The position numbers were made by a program, and so were the translations under genes. From Zasmidium citrigriseum (Eukaryota > Ascomycota > Dothideomycetes > Mycosphaerellales > Mycosphaerellaceae): 64,000 nucleotides of DNA. The stretch covers positions 124,001 through 188,000 of the forward strand of contig NHNW01000023.1 of the NCBI GenBank assembly GCA_002786025.1, in the 5' to 3' direction. The stretch's first letter is position 1, and the number at the start of each line of letters is the position of its first letter. The notes beneath the pieces were generated by a model. It searched no databases, had not been told where the DNA came from, and was given only the letters and a program-made list of their open reading frames with translations. Shown in pieces: positions 34,701-46,700 of the stretch.

Positions 34701-34757
34701 GGTGGTGTCTTGATTGTGGTGATACACTTGATCGATCGAGTGTTGAAGCTCAATCAT

Positions 34758-35254
34758 AGGTAGGCCTGGGATCTATTTGTACAACCCGTGGCATTATACA
34801 GGCATTGGACTCAAAGTTTTGCCAAGTAGCAATGATTTGCTCTCTGCCCCTTGGCTGCTACACCAAGACGGCGTTTCGGAGAAGAAAAGCCCGCTTCCAG
34901 CTGCATGGCGATAGGAAGTTTGGCCAGCTGACAGCTTTGACGCTTACAAATGTGTTGCTCTTGGAGGAATGTCCGCTACCCCATCATGTAGAAGGGCGTC
35001 TCATCGGTGTCTGCAGTGGCCGACACCGACAAGATGACCAAAGCATTGGATTGGATTTTGCTCGGGCCGTGTCCGCCAGGTAAGGCTGTATGCGCTCGGC
35101 TTGCCGGCCCCGAAGATGACATCGAGAGTGCTCATCGTTGTAAAAAGAAGTACTTTCGGTCATTAATCGAAAGTTCCAAGGTCTTCAATACTTGCTAGCT
35201 TGTAAGACGGTTCGGCAGTCTTTCGAGTGGATCAGCTTCTCACAGCCTTGCCGA
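34758..35254. other. Intergenic region
   Basis: About 0.5 kb between the SnoaL-like gene's start and the stop of the 2EXR-like gene, both on the minus strand. Two short plus-strand open frames (34805-35083 and 35007-35198) have no motif. The promoter of the SnoaL-like gene should lie here. Confidence 0.4.
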
Positions 35255-36232
35255 CTAGGCCCACGAGTCGTTGGCCGCTTTCGCAGCCTCCTCTAATCTC
35301 TTGCCCAAAATGACTCTCATGCGATCAACGACGCGAGTAGCAGCCGCTGCATTCAAACGTTGCTCAAATCTAGCAAACAGCTCTTTCATCTCAGCCGCCT
35401 CATTCAACTCCCAAACCTCATTAACATATTGCCCCCAACAAATTTCGCAATGCCAAAGATTGCGATAATACGGCGTGGAGGCACCTTTAACAGCAGCAAC
35501 GACTTGTTTCTGAAAGTCGACCAAAACCATGCAACTGCCCTTCTCTGTCGGATATTGTCCCGATCTCCACGCCGAGATATGAGGACATCTTCTATGGTCG
35601 AGCAGGACGACCCTCAACACCGAGAAGGATTCCTTCGGAAGACCACGAAACCAACGAGAGTAGTGTTTTCTCACCACAGGACCGTGAGAACCACGTTGTT
35701 TCCTCCTTCTCTTCCACAGATACTCTCCAATTTGGAACTCGAAGACATTGGTTCCGTAATACCATCTCACTGCTCCGGCTCGCCAGACTTTGCAGACTTG
35801 ACTCATGTTCGCCATCCTCGCCGCAGCAGCTGCTCTAGACTCGAATTTGCATTCGTCAGGGTGCAATCCGGAACGATATTTCGGATATTCGGTGTGAAGG
35901 GCTTGATGATGTTGCTTCTCGTCGAGGGCCTTCAGCTTGTGGATAGAGCTATATATTGGATCATACATGGCGTGAGACACCATGCTGAGGCTGTAAATAC
36001 GATTTCGCAATTCTGGTGGAAGCCTCATGAAAGGATGAGAAAGGTTGGCTTTCTCGCGGGCCTCTCGTCCTTTTCGCCAGGGCTTATTGTGCGTACTTTG
36101 GATGAAGATCATCCGCGCTGATCTTTTATACTGCCTCTTAGCAGTTTTGTATATGTAAATCAACGGAATCAACGGAAGTTGGACGACGACGTAAGCATAG
36201 AGCAGGGCTATGTCCCAAGTAGAGAGATCCAT
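35255..36232 (-). CDS. F-box/2EXR-like protein with N-terminal membrane segment
   Basis: A 325-residue single-exon protein. Residues 9-30 form a hydrophobic segment (LLYAYVVVQLPLIPLIYIYK) followed by basic residues, so it may be membrane-anchored. At about residues 68-85 comes FMRLPPELRNRIYSLSM, the short leucine/proline motif seen in fungal 2EXR and F-box-like proteins. Later there are MSQVCKVWRAGAVRWYYGTN, which fits the usual "Q-V-C-K ... FY" step, and a VLRVVLLDHRRCPHISAW strand. Such families are greatly expanded in Dothideomycetes and are of unknown function. A second member lies 1.4 kb away. Confidence 0.72.
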   Translation of the reverse strand: MDLSTWDIALLYAYVVVQLPLIPLIYIYKTAKRQYKRSARMIFIQSTHNKPWRKGREAREKANLSHPFMRLPPELRNRIYSLSMVSHAMYDPIYSSIHKLKALDEKQHHQALHTEYPKYRSGLHPDECKFESRAAAAARMANMSQVCKVWRAGAVRWYYGTNVFEFQIGEYLWKRRRKQRGSHGPVVRKHYSRWFRGLPKESFSVLRVVLLDHRRCPHISAWRSGQYPTEKGSCMVLVDFQKQVVAAVKGASTPYYRNLWHCEICWGQYVNEVWELNEAAEMKELFARFEQRLNAAAATRVVDRMRVILGKRLEEAAKAANDSWA

Positions 36233-37624
36233 GATGATGTGAAGCTTGAGTCTGTCACTCCTTGTCAGAAGACCTGGGCAAACTCAGTGTTATAGGTGCC
36301 GTATCCATAGGCAATGATGTCGCATCTGTGCATGTACTGGCAGATGTCCAAGCCTTGCCAAGTGAAGGATTGGAGCTGTGAGAGATCGATAACGAAAACG
36401 AGCCGGATACATAGTCAAGCATGAAAGACTCTTTGCTTCTTTCTGACCTCGTGTATAACCAGCAGTTGATCAGAGTGACGTTACCAGTCAGACCTGGAAT
36501 TCGTGTCCAAAGGTGGATCTCCGTCTGTTGCATCATCAGGCTGTATGTCTCGCGATTTGCCGTCACACCTTAATTTCGTTCGAATTCAAGCCATATTGTT
36601 CATACTTTGCTCTGCATAGGACTTTCTGAACTGGAATTCCATGGGCAAGCGCGACATGAATGACCCGTTGAGAGTCTGAAGCAGAGATCTTCTCGGGCGT
36701 GTGTGCCCTCAATTCGACCACCAACTCCACCTCATCCTATTCGTCCTTCATCATGGAGTCCAGCCGCCTTACAGGTCATGGCCATGCTCCTTCATCTGAT
36801 AATCGGCTCATTCTTAGGCTTCTGAGCTTTGTGTCTGGATCGCCAGGTCTTGGCCCGTAGACGCAGAATCTCTAGACGCAGACTTATGCTTTGTCGATAT
36901 CGCCGACGTATCGGCTCGTAGATCCGACGTTTCGGATTGCCCAGGATGGAGAGGGTGGTCCAGGCAAGGGATTCCAGTGGAGACATGCGATCGGTGAACG
37001 CTATCATGGTTTTCGGGTTGTCGTGAGGCCTGTTGAGAGGCTGAGGAATCTTGACACGGGGGTCTAAAGGCAAGATGCAGACTGTCTGATATTTTTGAAG
37101 GGGAGGTGAGGTAGCTTTGAGTCCAGAGCTCGATGGAAGTCTTGTGCGAACGGAGTATCTAGGCAATGGCGGCATGATTTGTTCTGATCGTATGTCGTAT
37201 GAATGTACAAGGTACGCCAAAGGAAGGATTGAAGTGGAGAACGAGAACGAGCCGCTATGTCGTGGTACATAAGGCTTTGTATATCCGTTTTTTTTTTTGA
37301 CTATCAGTAGTCCATGTCAAGGAAGCGAGAACGAGTAGTCGCTCTCATGAGCCTTCCTCCAGAGTGCAGTCCTGGTGATCGGCAACCATGCGGCCAGATC
37401 ATGCCTTTGGCAAGTACGAATCCCTTCTCGATCCACGACTCAAGCCGAATGGTCTCGTCGCTTGACATGGACGATTCCCTTGTCGTCGACGATTCAACCG
37501 GCGTTTCTCGCTTCTCCTCGAAGTTTATCCGACAGCTTGTGGGATGGGAACTGAATCTGATAGCGTCGAGGTTCGTACGGATGAGTTGAGTGGTGAATGG
37601 CTGACAATCCCCTGCAAGCAGCAG
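36233..37624. other. Mostly non-coding interval with one doubtful small gene
   Basis: About 1.4 kb. It contains a poly-T tract at about 37291-37300 and one possible small gene listed separately. The rest shows only short overlapping frames with no motif. Confidence 0.35.
36792..37175 (-). CDS. Doubtful small hypothetical protein
   Basis: A 127-codon frame from ATG 37175 (MPPLPRYSVRTRLPSSSG). It has a basic, Arg-rich C-terminal half (RRIYEPIRRRYRQSISLRLE). No domain, signal peptide or membrane segment is recognisable. Its only support is length and its position between two F-box-like genes on the same strand. It may be chance. Confidence 0.2.
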   Translation of the reverse strand: MPPLPRYSVRTRLPSSSGLKATSPPLQKYQTVCILPLDPRVKIPQPLNRPHDNPKTMIAFTDRMSPLESLAWTTLSILGNPKRRIYEPIRRRYRQSISLRLEILRLRAKTWRSRHKAQKPKNEPIIR

Positions 37625-38458
37625 CTACTCCTCATCCCATCTCCGCGCGTCAGTCTTCCACAAGACCTCCGAGCTACTCAGCGCAACCACAAGCGCCTGG
37701 TCGTCCCTGACTCCAGCAATCCTACAAGCCGTGACGATGCTCTGCAGGTGATGCTCCTTCTCAGGCCGCAGCGTCGCCAAGTGCGGACCAACCTCCGCTG
37801 CAATGCCGAGACCTCTGCCCTTGAAGTAGTAGAGGTTCACGCCCGAGAATCTGTGTTGGATGTAGATATGTCGGAGGTGCTTGATGTTGTCTTTGACGAT
37901 CTCGCTTGCCCAGTGACTGAATGTCTTCATCGCTGCAGCGCTGTCGTTGCTCACGCCCAACTCGAATTCGAAGGTAGTCTTGGCGTAGAAAATGAAAGAT
38001 GCCTCTTTGCGGACTTGAGAGGAGACTTGGAGGAGTGGCAGAGTTCTTGTCCAGTCTAGCCAGTCATCCCCGTTCTTGTCCTGCGGAATGACCTTGAGAC
38101 CAGCCTTTGGCAGCGCCATCTCGTAAATCGTGTTTCTCATCTCTGCCGGTAGATCCATGAAGCGGAAAGGTTTCGCGATGCGCTTGAGAGGATCGAGTAA
38201 GTCGCTGACGTCTTTGCCCTGTGGCTCCTCGACAAAGGGAATGCGGCTTCGTAGCGACTCGCTGAGCTGCGCGCGGAAAATGATGTACAGCTTCAAGACC
38301 CACTCCGCGCCGTACCGAGACAAGTCTACGGGATCGAAGTCTGAAATGTTGGGGAATCCGTTGCAGCGAAGAAGGACGCCGATTCGCATGTCCCATTCTT
38401 CCAAGTCGCTGCCCTCATAGAGCAGTCCGAGAGTAGTGATGTCGCCCGGCTCCGCCAT
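37625..38458 (-). CDS. F-box-like (LPAEMRNTIY-motif) protein
   Basis: A 277-residue protein starting at ATG 38458 (MAEPGDITTLGLLYEG). The frame is open further upstream but that part is His/Ser-rich without coding character. The central motif FRFMDLPAEMRNTIYEMALP (about residues 98-117) is the fungal F-box/2EXR-like signature. The typical following step is LLQVSSQVRKEASFIFYAKT. It has no membrane segment, unlike the relative at 35255-36232. Members may serve as substrate adaptors for ubiquitin ligases, but this is unproven for this subfamily. Confidence 0.72.
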   Translation of the reverse strand: MAEPGDITTLGLLYEGSDLEEWDMRIGVLLRCNGFPNISDFDPVDLSRYGAEWVLKLYIIFRAQLSESLRSRIPFVEEPQGKDVSDLLDPLKRIAKPFRFMDLPAEMRNTIYEMALPKAGLKVIPQDKNGDDWLDWTRTLPLLQVSSQVRKEASFIFYAKTTFEFELGVSNDSAAAMKTFSHWASEIVKDNIKHLRHIYIQHRFSGVNLYYFKGRGLGIAAEVGPHLATLRPEKEHHLQSIVTACRIAGVRDDQALVVALSSSEVLWKTDARRWDEE

Positions 38459-38950
38459 GCTCACAGAGTGGTTCGAGGGATGGTACTTGCCGATGCGGTG
38501 GGCGCGGATGTGGTGAGTGCTGATGCGCTGCTTGCTGGGCTGCTTGTTGATGCGTTGAATAACCATATGGTTGGTGCCACGGAGAGGTGGTCGATGAGGC
38601 GAATGCGTAAATGACGAAAAGCCTGTCGGTGGTATGTCTGTCGCCGCAGCACCGTGCACGCCCGTCGAAGAGCTGTTGTGATGTCTCGTCGCCGCGGCGC
38701 CCTCTCCTGTGAAGCACAACTCTCTTGAAAATTGGTGCAGATGTTGTCGTTGCCGAAAAGAAAGAAGCCTGAAGAAAGCGACCGACAGTGAAGCAGCGCC
38801 GCACTGACCAAGTCTTGGCAATCATGTGCAAAGCTTTGCTTCACTCTCTTGGTCACGCCATGATCAGCAAATCCTAACACGACGTCGGCAGAATGGATCT
38901 TGGGCTGTCGCATACCGACGTCATGTGGTCTCGGCATATTCGGTGTCTCA
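38459..38950. other. Intergenic region
   Basis: This 492 bp separates two minus-strand genes: the 3' end of the APH-like gene and the start of the F-box-like gene. Long but low-quality frames cross it in several phases. It holds the promoter of the F-box-like gene. Confidence 0.4.
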
Positions 38951-39838
38951 TCAATAGTTGAGATTAATCGCATGAATGACCTTCCACTCCTCAATCTCCT
39001 CCTCCTCACTCAACTGCAAAAACTTCTTAACCTCGTTATGAAACTCTTCCTGCCAATGCGAAACACCCCGAGGCAACAGCTCCTCCTCGTCGTCGTCCCC
39101 CGTGCGGTAAAAATTTCGAACCAGCGTCGCCCTTTCAAATGTCTTCGGATAAAACCCTGCAGCCTTCCAGTCCAACAACCCCACAGTCCCACGATCATCA
39201 AACATGATATTATCATGTCGGACATCACAATGCGTGAGAACAAGTCGATCTGTTGAGAACTTGACACGGGTTTGGGGAGTCTCCGGTCTCCAAAATCGCG
39301 GTTTTTTGGTGATGGTGCTGTTCGGGAAGAAGATGAGGTCGTTGACGAAAGTTTCTAGGTCTGAGAGGGTGGTAATTTCGACTTCTTCGTAACAGAACAG
39401 ACCCCACAGTGTCGGTCCACCCCCGACCGGACCGGGGACATGGTGATGGTGAGTGTGGAGGTGATTAAGCGCGGCGCCGATTCTCTGGAATTGCTCTTCG
39501 GTGGGCCGCTTGGGACATCGCTGGCCTTCGATGTATTCCATAACTAGGTAGCCGCACCAATCGTCGTGGGTCTCGCCGCGGGAGAAGAAATGATAGACTT
39601 TGGGGACACGGACGATGCGACGGTCGAGGATGCGATAGGCGAGATCTTGGGCTTTGTATGCTTCATCAGTAACCCAGCGGCCGAATTTGACGACGGTCTT
39701 TGCGTCGTAGCGGATGATGGCTTCGGATTGACGATAACTGTAAAAGTCGAAGTCTGGGTCTTGGGCGGAGATGGTTTTGCGGTTGGGGTTAGCGCAGGCT
39801 TTAAGGATGCGGTCCTCGTCTTTGTACTTGTTCATCAT
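38951..39838 (-). CDS. APH-like phosphotransferase (copy 1, catalytic residues intact)
   Basis: A 295-residue protein of the aminoglycoside-phosphotransferase/choline-kinase-like fold; fungal members are mostly of unknown substrate and are not resistance genes. Blocks in order: AIIRYDAKTVVKFGRWV (phosphate-binding Lys region), ILDRRIVRVPKVYHFF, WCGYLVMEYIEGQRC (hinge), HVPGPVGGGPTLWGLF, the catalytic loop LVLTHCDVRHDNIMFDD (HxDxxxxN) and the metal-binding VGLLDWKAAGFYP (DW). All key residues expected for activity are present. The tail is acidic (QLSEEEEIEEWKVIHAI). Two paralogues lie at 47.9-48.8 kb and 58.7-59.5 kb, both with changes at key positions. Confidence 0.85.
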   Translation of the reverse strand: MMNKYKDEDRILKACANPNRKTISAQDPDFDFYSYRQSEAIIRYDAKTVVKFGRWVTDEAYKAQDLAYRILDRRIVRVPKVYHFFSRGETHDDWCGYLVMEYIEGQRCPKRPTEEQFQRIGAALNHLHTHHHHVPGPVGGGPTLWGLFCYEEVEITTLSDLETFVNDLIFFPNSTITKKPRFWRPETPQTRVKFSTDRLVLTHCDVRHDNIMFDDRGTVGLLDWKAAGFYPKTFERATLVRNFYRTGDDDEEELLPRGVSHWQEEFHNEVKKFLQLSEEEEIEEWKVIHAINLNY

Positions 39839-42800
39839 GAAGGAAGCAAGCGATCAAAGGTCCTTTCAGAGTCTGGCAGTTCTTTGGCACTTGTTGCTTT
39901 TAGCCGATAGAAAATGTTATATGAATCGAGCGGCGCCAAGCAAGTCGGCGCCATTCCAAACCTTGGTCGAGATTTCCCATGTGACAAGCGACTCCGGAGA
40001 GAGCTCTGGTAATCATCTCCACTACCAAATGACTGAATAAGCTATCATGAAGCCCTTGATTGGCAGAGAGTAAGCTGATGCGTGAGAGAGATGGATGGTC
40101 TTCTATGTTTGGCTCGCAATCGACTTCCAGCATAATCCAAGCTACGATTCATGTTGCTTGTCGTCTCAAAGAGAATCGCTCTATCGAGTGCCACTGATCT
40201 CTAAAGGCTCACCAGATGCCGAGCTCTGGAAATGGACCATAGCAGCTCGAGATGAGCTCGACGGCGATGGGAATCAGGTCCAAGCAAGCAAGAAGAGGGG
40301 GCTCGTCTCCCGGAGTTTGCGAGGCTCCAAGCCGTGGATGCGAGCTATAGAGGCTCGAGACGATGTCGACGCCGAGAGAGAGATAGCGTTCGAATCTGAC
40401 CATGAACCTCAAACACCAAGGCTGAACGCAGTACTACGTTGCTGTCAGCTCCCACTATCATAGTCGCTCTCTGCCATCTCTACTATTGCGGCATGCTATC
40501 AAGCTCGTGAAGCATGTATCAATAGGCCAAAGTCCAATTGTCTCGCGGGGATCGTTGAGAACCAGTCGCTCTCTGAAAAGTGATACATAGACGACTCACA
40601 ATCTCCTCATGCTGCTGAAAGCGAAGCGCTTGAAAGGACATCTCCAAGGTCGTGTGAGATACCGAGTGAGCAACAGGTATCGCAAAGGCTCAGTAGGTCA
40701 TCGTCCGGCGGAAATAGGATATGAATGCTCCTGTTCACGATGTACGACATAGCTCTGGAGCAGCGGTCAGTTTGAACAGATCGTATGTAGTCGCAAATTG
40801 AACTCCACAAGCCATCCCCGAAACTTGTCCAGACACTGGAGAGCCTTGATCGGAGCCACAGCAGCTCAGACTGACGCAGTTCCGTGGAGATGGATGGGTT
40901 TGTCGCCATTAGATAGAGGCGAGGGATCGTCTGGTCTTGCCCTCAGGCAAGACTCCATCGCGGTGACCAAGATTGTGCGGCCGCTATTCTCTGGACTTCT
41001 CTCGAAGCATCAGGCTTCCAACGGGAGCTGCAACAGCACCGATTACCGTCATCCTGTGGGAATCGCTTTGCAATATGCACATAGATCCATGGAACCGAGA
41101 CCTCGTTCAACGCCCTGCGGAGGGCACCACCCCTGATCTTGGACTCGATGATCTATCGCAGGCCATCTGCTAGATGGCGAAGTGCACTCGACACATTGAG
41201 AGGCATTCGAGGAACTCCATTGCTAACATGGGGTCCGGCATCGAGTTGAATTAGAAGCTAAATCTCCTGAGAACCTTGCCATATGGTGCTGCTGTCGCTT
41301 TCGTCGGAGCTCAGTATCTTGCGAACGATTAGAGAACCAACTCGAGATCTCACTGTAGATGAGGAGATACCAACCGCAAGGAGATACGGCATTCGGACTC
41401 CCAGGAGGACTTGCCTAGCATCCATGCTGGCCACTTCCATAAATGCGGCAATGGACTGTGCCGTTGACTGAATCTTGGAGACCTCGGATGTTTTCGGCCA
41501 GTGGAGAACCGAAATACGGCATGACTTTCGAACATTTCCATATCGCAAGGACCCAGCACCACTCATTGTTGGAAAGAGAGCAGATGAGGGAAACGAAGCT
41601 CGAGGTCTGCGTGGAGATGATGCGTTCAACCAGGGGCGAGTGCCGGCACCAAGGTGGTCCAGATCTCAGGGCGCACTCGCGGTTGGGGAAGGCTGGGCTG
41701 GTAACGACCTGAGTTCGTATTCTCCTGGGAAACACGCCATTTGGTACTGCTATCGCTCTCGTCCGACGCCTAGTATCGTGCGAATGGCCGAAGACAGTGC
41801 GAGATCTCATCGTGGACGAGGAGATATTGCGCGGCTATCGCTCTCATCTGGCGCCTGGTATCTTGCAATTCCTCGGAGATCGTGCGAGGCATCGCATGAA
41901 ACAAGAGGAGAGACTGCGTTGTTATCCCTCTGGTCCGGAGCCTGGTATCTGGTAATGTCTCGGAGATCGTGTGAGGCATCGCATGAAACCTGAGGGAAGA
42001 CTGCATTGCTATCGCTCGGCCCGGAGCCTGTTATCCTGACATGTCTCTAACGCATGGCGGCTATCTGTGCTGTTGTGACCTCCATTAGAAGCCTGACTCC
42101 CTCAGGGATTTGGGAGAATCGCTGTCGTCCCAAGACATCTCGAGAATGTGACTTGCAGCTTCCATCAGACCTCGACTGTCTGTGGTTGCCGGTACCCTCA
42201 TCGCATCCTCTCCGAGTCTCGCGGCCGTCGTGACTGCTCCTCGCATCGTTAAGTCCCACGAGATAATGTCTCCGTCCCTTCGCAATAGCACCATCGTATG
42301 CAACTTGCTGGTCGCCATGGATGTAGCAGTACTCTGGAGAGAGATCATCGGGCAGCTAAACCGGTCACGGACCACATGCAGACGTCCATTGCAATCACAT
42401 CACCATAAGGAGAATGTTGCCCAATACTAGAATCTGCCGATCTCAGGTTGGCCTTGGTTTCGTCTTCGGACTCGAGAGTAGTATTCAACCCAACATAGCT
42501 CGGCGCCGAGGCGAGTCGAAGGGATGGAAGGCGTATCTCCAGTACTTAATCTCTCCCCGCGCTACTGGTCCTCGCAATCGAACCTCGTTGCGACAGAGGG
42601 CCTTGGACATGGCCTGCTGTGTCTCTTGGTTGGCTGCATTATCTCGACGTAGACCTCGAGCTGCGTAGTGTTCAGGTGGGCCAGTTCAAAGACGACTTGC
42701 AGAGGCTCGTTTGAATCCTAGAGTATTGCGAAATCGGGACCTCAAAGCTCATGGCTAGAGAAATCTTGTTCTCCGTCAGTCGATAAAAGCGTGAGGTGCC

Positions 42801-43771
42801 GATGAGACTGTCGACTGCACAGTGCTTTGCCGAACCTGTGGAGATGGCTGGCGAGAGACCGCAGAGCAAAGTCTTCTGTGAGCGCCCGTGGGATTCCTTT
42901 TTGATCATGAAGAGCTTCGACGATACTCGACCTGAGATGGTTGCAGTCAGTAAGCAGTCTGAATCTGAGCATCAATCCCCACGATATCACAGCCGTCTGT
43001 GCTGCGAACGTCTTCGTCAGAACGCTGGCATCTTGCAGATCTTGAGAGATCGCCTGCCGAAGAGTCTCGGACGCTTTGATGAGGTCTAGTCCAAAGACTA
43101 TCGAATCACTTATCCCCAGCGGATGATAGCAATCTGAGGTGTCGAAGAGGCCTTTGGACGCCCTTGGCGACAGGCGGGAGCTCGAGAAGCATCAATGATA
43201 TCCTGCTTGTCAGCTGGACGATCCTAGGTCTGGCCATGAGCACGAATTGGCAACCATCAGATATTCATGACTGCACGCGAAGCGATCCCCGCGGGGTTGA
43301 AAGCCGGCCACGCCATTGAAGAGGGCGATGGGAGATTTGATCGATGACTTTTCAAGGAGATGGCGGCAGGCTACGCGACTTGCAGCGGTGTTCGCCACAG
43401 AAGTTGGATGTTTGGGAGCAGAATTCTGAAGCCTGGTGCGTGACGCGCAAGCTTTGCTGGAGGCGTTGTTTGGAGCGTCCAGTGGCTGTGATCACAGTTG
43501 GGCGGCGGCGGAAGCGGTCGGTGTCTGGTCTTGGCGTCTGACGTTGTGCCTTGGGGCCGTCGCCGTCGCCGGCTGCATTGAATGAACAACTCTCTCCAGA
43601 TTTCCATTCCCCGCGAAAGTGCACCTTCCTCAAGCTCTCAATAGGCCTATCGTGCCCTCTGCCTGCCGTCCTTCTTTGTGAGATCGAGAGCGCCTTCCGG
43701 ACTGGCGGCTTCCACTACCTAGCCCAAGCGGCGGGCTCTCCAATACCACAACCACCACCTCCTCCTTAACC
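39839..43771. other. 3.9 kb gene-poor stretch with degenerate repeats
   Basis: No gene is supported here. The stretch has many short frames on both strands, with scattered protein-like minus-strand pieces (for example around 41350-41450 and 42100-42300) that never join into a full gene. A degenerate repeat family occupies 41.28-42.06 kb. The last 300 bp before 43772 are the promoter and leader of the myosin gene. Overall it looks like a decayed gene or repeat remnant. Confidence 0.45.
41283..42060. repeat. Degenerate 85-87 bp repeat family
   Basis: Units begin near 41749, 41834, 41921 and 42008, with periods of 85, 87 and 87 bp. Each opens with GCTATCGCTC or a variant (GTTATCCCTC) and contains a CCTGGTATC-like step; the 41834 and 41921 units also share CGGAGATCGTG and GAGGCATCGCATGAAAC. 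A further relative lies at about 41287 (GCTGTCGCTTTCGTCGGAGC), 455 bp upstream of its best match at about 41742, sharing GAGATCTCA and GAGGAGATA. On the minus strand the units encode repeated peptides like FHAMPRTISEELQDTRRQMR, but no long frame is kept. Confidence 0.75.
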
Positions 43772-46700
43772 ATGGCGGTAACAAAGCGCGCAGGGCGTAA
43801 GAAGGACGCCCAAGCCCAGCCGCAGGCCTCCAGCGGGCAACCGCAAATTCGAAAGGCCGCCTACGAAACGACCAAGAAGAAGGAAGTGGGCGTCTCAGAC
43901 TTGACGCTTATCAGCAAAATCAGCAACGAGGCCATCAACGACAACCTGAAGAAGCGCTTCGAGAATGCCGAGATCTATACCTACATCGGCCACGTGCTGG
44001 TGTCCGTCAACCCCTTCCGCGACCTGGGCATCTATACCGACCAGGTATTACACAGCTACCAGGGCAAGAACCGCCTCGAAATGCCCCCGCACGTCTTCGC
44101 CATCGCCGAGAGCGCCTACTACAACATGAAGGCATATCACGAGAACCAGTGCGTGATCATTTCCGGTGAGTCAGGAGCTGGGAAGACAGAGGCGGCGAAG
44201 CGGATTATGCAGTACATCGCCAATGTATCGGGCGGACGAGACTCGAGCGTAGAGAAGATCAAGGACATGGTGCTGGCAACCAACCCGCTGCTCGAATCCT
44301 TCGGTAACGCCAAGACGCTGCGAAACAACAACTCGTCGCGATTCGGAAAATACCTCGAGATCCAGTTCAATGCGCAGGGCGAGCCTGTGGGAGCAAACAT
44401 CAACAACTATCTTTTGGAAAAGAGCAGAGTGGTTGGGCAGATTCGGGACGAGCGAAATTTCCACATCTTTTACCAGTTTACCAAGGCGGCCAGTCAAGAG
44501 CACAGGACAAACTTTGGCATACAACAACCCACGACTTATTCCTACACCAGCAAGAGCAAGTGCTACGATGTGCAGGGCATTGATGATACCCATGATTTCA
44601 AGGACACGATTAACGCCATGAGCGTTATTGGAATGACCAAAGCTGAGCAAGATGAGATTTTCAGAATGCTGGCAGCTATTCTATGGATTGGAAACATTTC
44701 GTTTGGAGAGGACGAGCAGGGCAATGCGGCTGTTCGGGACCAGTCCGTGATTGACTTTGTTGCTTATTTGTTGGAGGTCGACAATGCGCACGTCAACAAG
44801 GCCATGACCACGCGAATTATCGAGACAAGCCGAGGCGGCAGGAGAGGATCTGTATACGATTCGCCGATGAACATTGCCCAGGCCACGGCAGTGCGAGACG
44901 CATTGAGCAAGGCCATATACACCAACATGTTCGACTGGATCGTCCAGCGCGTGAACCAGGCCTTGAAAGCGCAAGGGTCGATCGCGCAGAGCATTGGTAT
45001 TCTGGACATTTACGGATTCGAGATCTTCGAGAAGAACTCGTTCGAGCAGCTTTGCATCAACTACGTGAACGAGAAGCTGCAGCAAATTTTCATTCAGTTG
45101 ACTTTGAAGACCGAACAGGAAGAGTACGCGCGAGAACAGATCCAATGGACCCCAATCAAGTACTTCGACAACAAGGTTGTATGCGAACTGATCGAGGAGA
45201 AGCGACCACCTGGCGTTTTCGCAGCGCTGAACGACGCCTGTGCCACTGCGCACGCCGATCCAACAGCCGCAGATCAGACTTTCGTGCAGAGACTGAATGC
45301 GCTTTCGGGCAACCCCAACTTTGCGCCAAGACAAGGCCAGTTCGTCATCAAGCACTATGCTGGAGATGTGAGCTACGCGGTTGAGGGCATGACGGATAAG
45401 AACAAGGACCAGCTGCTCAAGGATCTTCTGAACTTGGTCGGACAAAGCTCGAACAACTTCGTGCACACTTTATTCCCACACGAGGTTGACCAGGACAACC
45501 GAAGAAGGCCGCCAACGGCTGGCGACAAGATCAAAGCATCTGCGAACGATCTTGTCAACACTTTGATGAAGTGCACACCCAGCTACATCCGAACGATCAA
45601 GCCCAACGAGAACAAGAGCCCCACTGAATACAACTCGCCAAACGTCCTCCATCAAATCAAATACCTTGGTCTGCAAGAGAACGTTCGCATCCGAAGAGCC
45701 GGGTTTGCCTACCGACAGACATTTGAGAAGTTCGTCGAGCGATTCTATCTGCTTTCACCGAAGTGTAGCTATGCTGGAGAGTACACCTGGACTGGAGATG
45801 CTAAATCTGGTGTGAAGCAGATCTTGAAGGATACTTCGATTCCGCCGGAGGAGTGGCAGATGGGTGTCACCAAGGCTTTCATCAAGACTCCAGAGACTTT
45901 GTTCGCACTCGAAACCATGCGGGATCGATACTGGCACAACATGGCGATTCGAATCCAGCGAGCTTGGCGCAACTACCTACGATACCGGGCGGAGTGCGCG
46001 ACTCGTATCCAGCGCTTCTGGCGAAAGAAGTCTGGCGGCGAAGAGTTCATGGTGCTCAGAGATCAAGGACACCAAGTACTGCAAGGCCGAAAGGAAAGAC
46101 GACGCTTCTCGCTCGTTGGATACCGTCGATTCTTGGGTGACTACCTGGGCATCGACAACAAGGGCGGCACTGGCGAGCTGATTCGCAGCAACGCTGGCAT
46201 TGGTCCTGGCGAAAAGACGTACTTCTCCTGCAGAGCCGAACTCTTGGTATCCAAGCTTGGTCGTTCAAGTAAACCCGAAGCCCGCTTCTTGGTACTCACG
46301 AACAAGGCAGTGTACATCGTAAAGCAAGCCATGGTCAACAAGCAACTGCAAATTTTCTCGGAAAGAACAATTCCTGTGGGTGCGATCAAGTTTGTCAGCT
46401 GCAGCATGCTCAAGGACGACTGGTTCTCCCTGGGAGTTGGAAGTCCGCAAGAACCAGACCCTCTCCTCAACTGCATCTTCAAGACCGAGTTCTTCACTCA
46501 GTTGAAGCAGGTCACCAGAGGTGCCGCTCAGCTTCAGATCGGAGAGACCATCACATACAACAAGAAACCTGGCAAAGCTGCTATGGTCAAAGCTGTCAAA
46601 GATCCGGCAGTGCCCAGGGATGACGTCTACAAGAGTGGACAAATCCATACAGGGCCCGGAGAGCCACCGAACTCCATCAGCAAGAAGACACCCAAGGGCA

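Noticed and set aside
44681..45466. 261-codon minus-strand open frame
   Set aside because: Antisense to the myosin motor domain, which is beyond doubt.
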